The notes under the pieces: generated by a model
What the model was told of the DNA's origin: nothing
Databases searched by the model: none
Seen by the model: only the letters and a program-made list of their open reading frames with translations
In this document: piece by piece, positions 8,693 to 16,206 of the stretch
Layout of the letters: each line of letters begins with the position of its first letter
Position numbering within the stretch: the first letter of the stretch is position 1
Position numbers and translations under genes: made by a program
NCBI GenBank assembly: GCA_018266075.1
Contig: JAFEBB010000043.1
Span: 1-64,000, forward strand
Reading direction: 5' to 3'
Source of the DNA: Deltaproteobacteria bacterium
GTDB taxonomy: Bacteria; Myxococcota; Myxococcia; Myxococcales; SZAS-1
Length of the DNA: 64,000 bases

Positions 8693-10750
8693 TCAGCGCA
8701 ACACCAGGGTTGTGACGCTCATGGCAGGCAGCGTGGGTACCAGGGTGCAGCTTCCGCCGGTGCACGAGAGGGCCGGGGCGGTGCCGCCTGCGGCGACCAC
8801 GGCCGCGGCGCCGTCGACGAGCTGGTACGCGGTGGCCTGGGTGAGGCTGGGCGCGTTGGCGATGCTGATCGACGCGGAGAGCGCCGCGTTGGTCTTGTTG
8901 ATGGCCACGATCTCCACGCCTGGCGAGCCGTCCGAGTGGGTGAAGGCGTAGACGGTGGCGTTGGCGCCGTCGCTCGTCGTGGCGCGGACGGCCGTATCGC
9001 CCACGGTGGCGCCGTTGCCGTCGTAGTTGCGGTACGACGCGTACGCGGCCACGAGGTAGTTGTCGGTGAGCGATTGCAGCGGCCAGGCCATGGCAGCCGT
9101 CGCGCCCTCGCGGCCGAAGATGCCGAGCAGGTCGGCCTCGGCCACGCCGCCTTCGATCTGCGTCTCGCAGCCGGCGTTGTACTCGCTGAACGAGAGTCCA
9201 GGCGCCGCCGTGCCGCCCGCCGGATAGGCCGCGTCGATCTTGCCCAGCAGCCGCGGGATGATCTCGCGCGGGTACCAGGCGTCGTCGAAGTCGTTGGTGG
9301 AGTAGCCGAAGTCGATGCTGTCGGTCTGCTGCGGCGAGAGCTCGGTGTAGTTCGGGTCCCAGAACATGCGCGGCACCTGCACGCACGTGGCCGGGTCCTG
9401 CGCCACGGTGTACCAGTGCACGTCGAACACATCGACCAGCGGGTGCCCTGCGCTCGTCGACGCCGCCGCGAGCTTCTGCAGGTAGTAGTCCACGAACTCC
9501 GTGGGCAGGTGCGGGTCCGAGTAGCTGTGCGCGTAGATGATGCCGTCCTGCGCCACCACCGGGCCGTAGACCTGCGCCTGCGGCCACGCGTTCTTGATGG
9601 CCGTGGCGTACGTCACATTTCGGTTAACGATGTCGTCGTAGGTGGTGACCACGTTCTGCTGGCAGGGCACGGTGCCCGTCCAACCGCCCCAGACCTCGGG
9701 GTGCGTCGAGCCCCAGTAGTTCGGCTCGTTGTCGAGCTGGAAGAAGATGGGCGCGGCGCCGTTGCCGTAGTTCACCTTCAGGTAGTTCACGAACTCGTCC
9801 TGGTACACGGGCCCGGGGCTGGTGGGCGTGCAGCCGCCGCCGCAGCTCGGGCCGGGGCAGGTGCAGAGCGTGCTGCCCTTGGTGGGGTGGTTGGCGACGA
9901 AGTCCGCGCTGTTCGGATCCTGCGACGCGAAGTCCTGGTTGCCGGTGTTCACGCCGATGGAGGTTCCGCAGCTGTTGGTGCCAGGGCAGTTCGGGCCGCC
10001 GGGGTTGCTGCTCGCGTCTCCCCAGGGGTTGTTGATCTGGTTGCTGGTGACGAAGTCCAGGATGGGCACCGTGGCGAGGAACGCCTCACCCTTGGCCTGC
10101 GCGTTGGGGATGGAGTCGTCGCCGGCCAGGATGGCGCCCGCGATGGAGCCCGCGCCGCCTGCAGCGGGGTTGGTGTTGAAGCAATAGTCGTTGCCCGAGT
10201 CCATGAGGTTGGTGAGCCAGTTCCAGTCGGTGTACGAGTCGCCACCTGCGCGGATGACGCCGTACTTGGTGTTGCTGGCCACGAAGCCGCCGAAGCCGTT
10301 GATGCCGTACACGTAGTCCGACACGCGCACCGGCTGCGACGGCGGCTGGTGCTGGCGGTTCGGGCCCTGGTTCAGGTCGATGGAGAACGTCACGCCCGCG
10401 CCGCTGGTGCCGGTGGTGCTCGTGGACGTGCTGGTGCTGGTGCTGGTGGATCCTGTCGTGCCCGTCGTGGTGGCGGTGGTGCTGGTCGTGGAGCTGGCGC
10501 TCGACGTGGTGCCGGTGGTGCTGCTGCCGGTCGTGCCCGAGGTCGAGCTGGGACCCGTGCTGCTCGCAGCGGACGTCGTCGAAGCGCCCGTGGAGCCGGT
10601 GTGGCCTGTGGTCGAGCTCGTGCTGGCGCCTGCGCTGGCTCCCGACGCGCCGGTGCCCGTGGTGCTCCCTGAGCTCGCGGGCGTGACGGTCGCGGTGCAA
10701 GCCGCGAGCACGAGCGCAGCAGGGGACAGCGAAGCGATACGCAAAGTCAT
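8693..10750 (-). CDS. Glycoside hydrolase family 44 lipoprotein (endoglucanase/xyloglucanase/mannanase type)
   Basis: A 685-residue surface enzyme predicted to cleave beta-1,4 glycans such as xyloglucan, cellulose or mannan. The lipobox VLAAC puts the lipidated Cys at residue 18. A Ser/Thr/Gly linker runs to about 118, and then comes the GH44 catalytic domain, beginning with the characteristic YVYGINGFGGF segment. Family catalytic residues are visible: the acid/base Glu342 in QLDNEPNYW and the nucleophile Glu523 in SFSEYN. RAGGDSYTDWNW and WYTVAQDP are also typical of the family. The C-terminal 110 residues form the usual small beta-sandwich. The start ATG has a GAGGGTGG ribosome site. There is no carbohydrate-binding module and no other polysaccharide gene next to it. 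Confidence 0.9.
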   Translation of the reverse strand: MTLRIASLSPAALVLAACTATVTPASSGSTTGTGASGASAGASTSSTTGHTGSTGASTTSAASSTGPSSTSGTTGSSTTGTTSSASSTTSTTATTTGTTGSTSTSTSTSTSTTGTSGAGVTFSIDLNQGPNRQHQPPSQPVRVSDYVYGINGFGGFVASNTKYGVIRAGGDSYTDWNWLTNLMDSGNDYCFNTNPAAGGAGSIAGAILAGDDSIPNAQAKGEAFLATVPILDFVTSNQINNPWGDASSNPGGPNCPGTNSCGTSIGVNTGNQDFASQDPNSADFVANHPTKGSTLCTCPGPSCGGGCTPTSPGPVYQDEFVNYLKVNYGNGAAPIFFQLDNEPNYWGSTHPEVWGGWTGTVPCQQNVVTTYDDIVNRNVTYATAIKNAWPQAQVYGPVVAQDGIIYAHSYSDPHLPTEFVDYYLQKLAAASTSAGHPLVDVFDVHWYTVAQDPATCVQVPRMFWDPNYTELSPQQTDSIDFGYSTNDFDDAWYPREIIPRLLGKIDAAYPAGGTAAPGLSFSEYNAGCETQIEGGVAEADLLGIFGREGATAAMAWPLQSLTDNYLVAAYASYRNYDGNGATVGDTAVRATTSDGANATVYAFTHSDGSPGVEIVAINKTNAALSASISIANAPSLTQATAYQLVDGAAAVVAAGGTAPALSCTGGSCTLVPTLPAMSVTTLVLR

Positions 10751-10841
10751 GGGCCACCCTCAACGGGAGTGAAGCCCGATCAAACCACTTTTCAACGCTC
10801 GCGGGTCATCTCGCAGCTGCGTCGCACGAATGGCACACGCC

Positions 10842-11456
10842 CTACTTCCGCAGGCGGTATGAGCACATCGCTGCGCCGTTGGCGCGGCACGCGTGCTCGA
10901 TGAACGAGACCCGCTGGCCGATGAGCGCGCGCGCCAAGGCGGTGTAGAGGAACTCGGAGCTCGCGCAGATCGGCCCGCGCGTGCCCTGGATGTTCGCGCA
11001 GATCGGGCAGTGCTCGATCTCCAGGTAGTACGCCTCGCCGTCCTCGCGCAGCGACACGTCGGCCCAGATGCCGCTCAAAAAGGCCTGGATCTCGCGCACC
11101 GCCCAGCCGATGCGCTTGTCTGCGGGCACGCTCTTGGCGTCTTCGGCGCGCTTCACCATCTCCGGGTGCTTGAGCAGCATCGGCGCCATCTTGTGGCCGT
11201 AGTTGCTGAGGAACACGCGGGTGAGCGTCTCGCCGGTGAGCTTGAAGACCGTCGCGTAGAGCTTGGCGAGCTCAGACGTGCGGAGAATCGGCGGATCCTG
11301 ATCGCCGTGGGGGGCGGTGAGCATGCGCTCGAGCCCGGCCTGGCGGACGAGGTTGTCGGCCTCGCGGGGATCGAGCTCGTGGAGCGTCTCGAGCACCATG
11401 CGCACGGTGAAGTTCGAGATGGGCTTGTCGTCGTCGTGAGTGGCGGCGACGGTCAT
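10842..11456 (-). CDS. V4R-domain protein
   Basis: A cytoplasmic protein of about 204 residues. The C-terminal 70 residues match the V4R (4-vinyl reductase-like) small-molecule-binding domain. They carry IEHCPICANIQ, then PICASSEFLYTALARALIG, and end with the diagnostic HACRANGAAMCSYRL, whose Cys pairs may bind a ligand or metal. The N-terminal half is helical and resembles the all-helical partner region of myxobacterial V4R proteins. The ATG at 11456 was chosen because a CGGAG ribosome site lies about 9 bases upstream; a longer GTG start at 11489 is possible. The gene is divergent from the small gene at 11643 with 186 bp between them. The exact ligand is unknown. Confidence 0.65.
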   Translation of the reverse strand: MTVAATHDDDKPISNFTVRMVLETLHELDPREADNLVRQAGLERMLTAPHGDQDPPILRTSELAKLYATVFKLTGETLTRVFLSNYGHKMAPMLLKHPEMVKRAEDAKSVPADKRIGWAVREIQAFLSGIWADVSLREDGEAYYLEIEHCPICANIQGTRGPICASSEFLYTALARALIGQRVSFIEHACRANGAAMCSYRLRK

Positions 11457-11642
11457 GGGCGACTCCGCAGTGCGCCCCCGCACGAGCACATGATGTCAGA
11501 TGTTGGACGGAGAGTCGCGGGCCGATGCCTGACGCTCTGCCTCGCGCTCGCCGCCGCGCCCGCGCGACGCTGCAAGCGAACGCGTCGCTGCTCGCCCAGA
11601 GCGATAGGCTCGAGAAGGCGACCCGAGAAAAATGAGCGCTCC

Positions 11643-11942
11643 ATGGCTGTTCGAGTCGCAGTGACCATCCAGGACACGATGGCGTTCTGGAACGACGACC
11701 TCGGCGCCTTCCTGCACGACCCGAATGGCTACTCGCCCACGAACACATTCCTCTACGAGGTTCCCGACGCGTGGGTCGCGAACGGCACGCTCACGCCCGA
11801 CGGCTTCGAGAACGTGTTCAAGTACCTCTACGGCCCGGCCTGGCGCGGGGGAAACGGCGACGGCTCGCAGTACGTCGTGCTTCGCAAAGAGGCCGCCACC
11901 GTGGCCGACGACGACCCGCGCACCTTCAAGCCCATCTCCTGA
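11643..11942 (+). CDS. Small protein of unknown function
   Basis: A 99-residue acidic/aromatic protein starting with MAVRVAVTIQDTMAFW. It has no signal peptide, membrane segment or cysteine, and no family was recognised. The composition (TFLYEVPDAWV, FKYLYGPAW) looks like a small folded cytoplasmic domain rather than noise. The reading frame ends 10 bp before the convergent FG-GAP lipoprotein gene. Ribosome-site evidence is weak, with only GAGAAAA about 15 bases upstream. It might be a short regulator or peptide-binding domain, but nothing in the sequence decides this. Confidence 0.5.
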   Translation: MAVRVAVTIQDTMAFWNDDLGAFLHDPNGYSPTNTFLYEVPDAWVANGTLTPDGFENVFKYLYGPAWRGGNGDGSQYVVLRKEAATVADDDPRTFKPIS

Positions 11943-11952
11943 GCGCGCCGGA

Positions 11953-13263
11953 TCAATTCGACAGCAGCACCTGCACGCTTCCCGTTCCGCAGGCGCCGCC
12001 GAGGACGACGACGTCCGCCGACTGATCGCCATTGAGGTCGCCCACCGCGAGCCCCAGCGGCGGCCCCGACATCGGATAGATCCCGCCGAACACGAAGGTC
12101 CCGCCGAAGTCGCGCTCGACCGTCACGTCGTTGGATTGGGCGTTGAGCGCCACCACCGCCGGCGCGCCCGAGATGTTGGCGAAGGCCGCCCAGGTGGGTC
12201 CCACGCCCGCGAGCTGCGTCGGCGACTGCGGAACGAAGCCACCATCGCCCGCGTTCAAGTACGCGACCACGTCGTTGTTGGTGAGGCTCAAGGTCATGAA
12301 GTCCACGCGGCCGTCGCCGTCCACGTCACCCGAGGCGAGCGCGCGCTGCGGACCGTAGGCGAACGTCACCGGCGTCCCCGGCGCGGCGAGGTTGGGCACC
12401 AGCGTGACCTGCGTCGACGAGGCGATGACTGCATCGAGCCGATTTGGCGCGAGGAAGTGATCGAGCACCAGCGCGACGGGCGAGGCTGGCACGGTCAACG
12501 TCGTCGGCGTGCCTAGGTGCCCCAGACCGTCGCCGAGGAAGATCGACGCGGTGCCCTGCCCGTCCACCGCGACGACGACAGGCCCACCCGCGGGCCAGAT
12601 CGAGCCTGCAGCCAGGAGCGTCGCCTTCTGCGGCAGGCCGTATCGATCGCCGGCCGTGAACGTTCCGTCGCCACGGCCACGCCACACCGCGAGCGCGGGC
12701 CCGCCCTCGTCCGTCTGGGCCACGACGAGGTCTTCGTTCGGATCGCCATCGAGATCGAGCGCGACCACGGCCGTCGGCGCCGACGCGAGCGGCGTGGTGC
12801 CAGCGCTCGACGCGAGTCCGCCATCTGCCTGCGCCGCGAGCACGGTGAGCATCGAGGTCTCGGCCACGATCACGTCCGCGCGACCGTCGCCGTTCTCGTC
12901 ACCGAGCGCCACGCCGATGGGCTGGCCCGCGAGGGGATAGCTCACCGCGGGCTCGAGAATGCGCATGACGCCGGTGGTCCCGCTCGAGCCGAACGTGGTG
13001 CCGCTGGTGGTGGTGCTGCTGCCAGTCGTCGAGCCGCTTCCGGTGGAGCCCTGCGTGCACCCTGCCCCGGTGCTACCCGAAGAGCTGCCCGTGCTCGTGC
13101 TCGCTTCGCCGGGACACGCGCTTCCACCGGGCACGCAGAGATTCACGTTGGCGCAGCAGCTCCAGCCCGGGCCGCAGGGACACGGCCGGCCGGCCTCGTC
13201 GAGGAGCTCGGTGCAACCGGCGAGCGCGAGCGTCGCGAGTGCGATGGAGATCGTCGCGCGCAT
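11953..13263 (-). CDS. FG-GAP/VCBS-repeat lipoprotein, last gene of the ECF-caspase operon
   Basis: A 436-residue lipoprotein with lipobox ALAGC (Cys17). A Cys-rich stretch (CPCGPGWSCCANVNLC) and an STG-rich linker lead into a beta-propeller of FG-GAP/VCBS repeats. Ca-binding loops of the DxDGDGxxD type are seen several times, for example LGDENGDGRADVIV, LDLDGDPNEDLVV, GDVDGDGRVDF and GDLNGDQSADVVV. Its ATG overlaps the TGA of the caspase-like gene (TGATG), which implies translational coupling. It is therefore a likely surface partner of the caspase-like protein. Repeats of this kind act in ligand or matrix binding in other proteins; the ligand here is unknown. Confidence 0.85.
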   Translation of the reverse strand: MRATISIALATLALAGCTELLDEAGRPCPCGPGWSCCANVNLCVPGGSACPGEASTSTGSSSGSTGAGCTQGSTGSGSTTGSSTTTSGTTFGSSGTTGVMRILEPAVSYPLAGQPIGVALGDENGDGRADVIVAETSMLTVLAAQADGGLASSAGTTPLASAPTAVVALDLDGDPNEDLVVAQTDEGGPALAVWRGRGDGTFTAGDRYGLPQKATLLAAGSIWPAGGPVVVAVDGQGTASIFLGDGLGHLGTPTTLTVPASPVALVLDHFLAPNRLDAVIASSTQVTLVPNLAAPGTPVTFAYGPQRALASGDVDGDGRVDFMTLSLTNNDVVAYLNAGDGGFVPQSPTQLAGVGPTWAAFANISGAPAVVALNAQSNDVTVERDFGGTFVFGGIYPMSGPPLGLAVGDLNGDQSADVVVLGGACGTGSVQVLLSN

Positions 13264-14804
13264 CAGAAGCTCGTGGCCCACGCCACCGACGCGCTCGTTG
13301 GCGTGCCGACCAGACTCAACGAGTGATCGCCGTCGCCGTCGGGCCAGAGCAGCAGCGCCACGCCCGCGGTCTCCGCGGCGACGCCGACGCCGCCCAGGAT
13401 CCACGCGAGCCGGTTGTCGCTCCGGATGCGCGCGTTGGCGTTCGCTGCGTCCGCCTGGGATGCATGCGGCGCGACGGATCGGCGCGCCGACTCGGCCTGG
13501 CTCACGGCCACGACCGCAGCCCCACCGCCGACGATGCCCGCACCCACGCTCAACCAGCCCCAGGTGTGCCGGTCGGCAAAAATCGAAGGCTCCTCATTCC
13601 GACGGTCGAGCTCGAGCAGGGTCGGCATCGGGCCCACGTCGGCGCGCGAGAACTCGAGCGAGAACAGGAGCGAGAACGCGTCGTGCGCGGCGCCGCGCGT
13701 GGCCACCCGCGGCGTGCTCGGCTCGAGCGAGGCCACGGTCACCACGTCCTCCGCCGGCGGAATCGAGAACTCCTGATCCGTGTCCAGGCGCCGCAGGTAG
13801 AGCGGTCCCGCGCCCACGGGATGGAGGAGCCGCGTCGTCTGTGACGGGCCATTGTGGAAGTCCGCGAGCCGCACGCCGCGACCGTCCTCGAGCAGGTAGT
13901 GCGCGTGCTCCTTGCCCTGGATCTCGATGTGTCGCGACTCCGCCTGGCGCAGGTCCGCGAGCAGATCACTCCCCTTGGGCGGCCGCGCGAACACATCGGG
14001 CCGGAACTTGTCGTTGGCGATGGCGCCGTTCGCGCGCTGGATGAACGCCACCATCTCCGGATAGCTCACCCAGCCGTCGCCATCCGCGTCCGCCGCGCCA
14101 TAGAGGCCGCTGCGCACCTCGTGGCTGAACACGCCCGCTTGAAAGCCCTCCCACTCGTGGCTCTCGCGCGCCGACGACGTGGAGAGCAAGAGGCCCCACT
14201 TGTCGTTGCTGGCGAGCTCGGGCGTCTGCGTGAAGTTGCGGAGCGGTCTCCGTGAGCCGCCGGGGCCGCGGCCGTACGCGAGGAAGAACGAGTAGCAGGC
14301 GTCGACGATGAGATGCGCGCGGTCGGCGTCGATGGCCTCGAGCACGTCGTGCGCGAGCGTGTGCCCGGTGAGCCGCGCGTCCTCGAGGCTCAGGTATCCG
14401 ACGTCGCCCTCGACGTTCCCGTGCCCCGCGTACACGAAGTACAGCACCGTGCTCAGCTGCCGCGCCTTGGCTTGAGCGACGTCGGACGCGAGCTGCTTCA
14501 CCACCTCGTCGAGCTGTTTCCGCGTGGGCTCGCGCGCTTCGGCGGCGGCCTGCGGGTGGAGGCGCTGGGTGTTCTCGTCGAGCCGCGAGAGCAAGTACGT
14601 GCGCGCGCCCAGCAGACGAAAGAGATCCTCGTAGCTGGCGGCGTCGTCGTCGGCGTACTGGAGCGTGGGCAGGTTCGGCTCGGCCGCGTGGTTCACGCCA
14701 ATGATCAGCGCGAACTGGGCGACGTTCGCTTCCGCAGGCGCTGGCTTCTCGGCGCGCGCGGGCGCAGCAGCGAGCAGCAAGGCCACGAGCGCCGCACGCG
14801 TCAT
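13263..14804 (-). CDS. Caspase-like (peptidase C14) protein with EF-hand loop and two C-terminal membrane helices
   Basis: A 513-residue protein. A signal peptide (1-18) precedes a caspase-like p20 domain (about 30-230). It has the first strand FALIIGVNHA, the catalytic His128 in FVYAGHGN, and the catalytic Cys170 in LIVDACYS. Directly after the domain, residues 239-250 form a canonical EF-hand loop (D239, D241, D243, S247, E250), so Ca2+ control is plausible. Residues 290-400 are a beta-rich region, and two hydrophobic helices (about 415-435 and 467-487) follow. The signal peptide implies export, so the protease domain is probably periplasmic. Its ATG overlaps the anti-sigma stop codon (ATGA) and its stop overlaps the next ATG. 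Substrate and role are unknown; the dyad is intact. Confidence 0.88.
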   Translation of the reverse strand: MTRAALVALLLAAAPARAEKPAPAEANVAQFALIIGVNHAAEPNLPTLQYADDDAASYEDLFRLLGARTYLLSRLDENTQRLHPQAAAEAREPTRKQLDEVVKQLASDVAQAKARQLSTVLYFVYAGHGNVEGDVGYLSLEDARLTGHTLAHDVLEAIDADRAHLIVDACYSFFLAYGRGPGGSRRPLRNFTQTPELASNDKWGLLLSTSSARESHEWEGFQAGVFSHEVRSGLYGAADADGDGWVSYPEMVAFIQRANGAIANDKFRPDVFARPPKGSDLLADLRQAESRHIEIQGKEHAHYLLEDGRGVRLADFHNGPSQTTRLLHPVGAGPLYLRRLDTDQEFSIPPAEDVVTVASLEPSTPRVATRGAAHDAFSLLFSLEFSRADVGPMPTLLELDRRNEEPSIFADRHTWGWLSVGAGIVGGGAAVVAVSQAESARRSVAPHASQADAANANARIRSDNRLAWILGGVGVAAETAGVALLLWPDGDGDHSLSLVGTPTSASVAWATSF

Positions 14805-15559
14805 GGCGCGACCTCGAGGTCCTGCCGCCAGGTCAGCGCGCCAGTCGGACTCGGGACGCCGTCGGGCGCGGCCTGCACGAGCGCCTCGAGCTGCTTCACG
14901 TCCATCGGCTGGTCGAGGAAGAGGCCGACCAGGTGAAGCGCGCGGCCGTCGAAGTGCTGGCTCACGGCCTCCGGCAGCTCCTCGAGCGTGAGCGTGGACT
15001 TCGCCGCGATGGCGCGCGGCGTCTGCGTCGCATCGGTCCAGCTCGGGTGGAACCAGTACACGTGCTTGTGCTCGTCGACGCCGAAGATCATCAAGTATCG
15101 CTTGTCCGCGCGGTTCGCGTACGCGAAGGCCAGCTCGGCGTTGGCGGGGATCGACTTCGCGAGCGGCTCCGACTTCCCCTGCGCGATGCGATAGGCGCGC
15201 ACCTCCACCGAGGCTGGCGCGTTCCCGCCGCGCGCGCTGAAGCCGTCATCGCTCGGCCGATGCGCAACGTTGACAACGACCAGGAGCGCCGCCGCCGCGG
15301 CCAGACCAGCGGGCACCATCACCGGGAGCTGCAGCCAGGACTTCTTGCGGGGCGAGAAGCCAAGGCCGCGCGCGAGACGATCCTGGGCGTTCGGCGCTGC
15401 GGGATCGAGCTTGGCCAGCAGCGCCTGCTTCCCGTAGCGCCGCCGACACGCGTCGCACGTGGGCAAGTGCGCGCGCAGCTCGCGCTCCTGGTCGGGATCG
15501 ATCGCGGCCCGGAAGTGAAGGTCCACCAGGCGTTGCTTCGCGCAGGGCGTGGCGCTCAT
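14801..15559 (-). CDS. Zinc-finger anti-sigma factor with membrane helix and DUF4384-like periplasmic domain
   Basis: A 252-residue protein. The N-terminus has the HxxxCxxC pattern of zinc-binding anti-sigma domains (H31, C35, C38). One transmembrane helix follows at about 78-97. The periplasmic part (115-250) resembles DUF4384: it has VEVRAYRIAQGKSEPL, then ELAFAYANRADKRYLMIFGV, then HVYWFHPSW. This layout predicts an anti-sigma factor that holds the ECF sigma factor at the membrane and responds to an outside signal. Its ATG overlaps the sigma-factor stop codon (ATGA), and its own stop overlaps the caspase-like start, so the three genes are tightly coupled. DUF4384 often accompanies caspase-like proteins in other genomes, which agrees with the neighbour. 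Confidence 0.82.
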   Translation of the reverse strand: MSATPCAKQRLVDLHFRAAIDPDQERELRAHLPTCDACRRRYGKQALLAKLDPAAPNAQDRLARGLGFSPRKKSWLQLPVMVPAGLAAAAALLVVVNVAHRPSDDGFSARGGNAPASVEVRAYRIAQGKSEPLAKSIPANAELAFAYANRADKRYLMIFGVDEHKHVYWFHPSWTDATQTPRAIAAKSTLTLEELPEAVSQHFDGRALHLVGLFLDQPMDVKQLEALVQAAPDGVPSPTGALTWRQDLEVAP

Positions 15560-16164
15560 TCGTCCTCCGCGTTGAGCACGAAGCGGCGCAGCATGGCGCG
15601 GATGCGCAGCTCCCGGTACGCCAGCGTGGTGCGACTGATGTTCAGAGCCGCGGCCGCGGCGCGCTGATCGAGCTGGGCCAGGAACCGCTTCTCGAACACG
15701 CCCGCCCACGCCATGGGCAGCACCTCGCGCTGAAAGCGCTCCACGAGCCGCTTGGCGTGCAGATCGCCGTCGACGTCGGGCTGATCGTCGATGCGCGCTT
15801 CGACCTGCAGCGCAGCCTCCAGCGGCACGTTGCGACCCTGCGCGCGCAGCAGATCGATGGCCTGGTTCTTGGCCAGTGTGCGCAGCCACGCGCTCATCGA
15901 TCCGCCGGTGAAGCTCTGGCGCAGCTCGGCGCTGGAGAGCACGCGGAAGAAGACCTCGTGGATCACGGTCTCGCGATCGGCCACGCCGAGCATCCCCGCC
16001 ACCACGCGATCCACGGCGGCGAAGTGCTCGCGGTAGCACGCCTCGAGGACAGACCGGTCGCCAGCATGGAAGCGGGCGAGCCAGGCCTCGTCGTCGCGCG
16101 TGACCATCGCGATCTTCGCCAGGAAGCCGGCCGCTGAAAGGGAGCTCTCGACCGCCGCCGACAT
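15556..16164 (-). CDS. ECF-type RNA polymerase sigma factor
   Basis: A 202-residue sigma factor of the extracytoplasmic-function group. Region 2 spans about 33-110, with VIHEVFFRVL (2.2-2.3) and TLAKNQAIDLLRAQG (2.4). Region 4 spans about 138-195, with the helix-turn-helix RAAAAALNISRTTLAYREL. It lacks region 1.1 and region 3, as expected. The ATG at 16164 has a GGGAGGA ribosome site about 9 bases upstream; a shorter start at MVTRDDEA is possible. Its stop overlaps the anti-sigma start. The gene starts 42 bp after the propeller lipoprotein gene on the same strand, so its promoter lies either before that gene or inside its 3' end. The recognised promoter sequence could not be inferred. Confidence 0.9.
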   Translation of the reverse strand: MSAAVESSLSAAGFLAKIAMVTRDDEAWLARFHAGDRSVLEACYREHFAAVDRVVAGMLGVADRETVIHEVFFRVLSSAELRQSFTGGSMSAWLRTLAKNQAIDLLRAQGRNVPLEAALQVEARIDDQPDVDGDLHAKRLVERFQREVLPMAWAGVFEKRFLAQLDQRAAAAALNISRTTLAYRELRIRAMLRRFVLNAEDE

Positions 16165-16206
16165 TACGGAGTTCCTCCCGTGCGCTCAACCGGGCCTCAC
16201 GCCGCG

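Noticed and set aside
7343-10672. A plus-strand open frame of about 1100 codons
   Set aside because: It runs antisense through the FHA-REC and GH44 genes. Its Arg/Ala/Gly-rich product has no domain.
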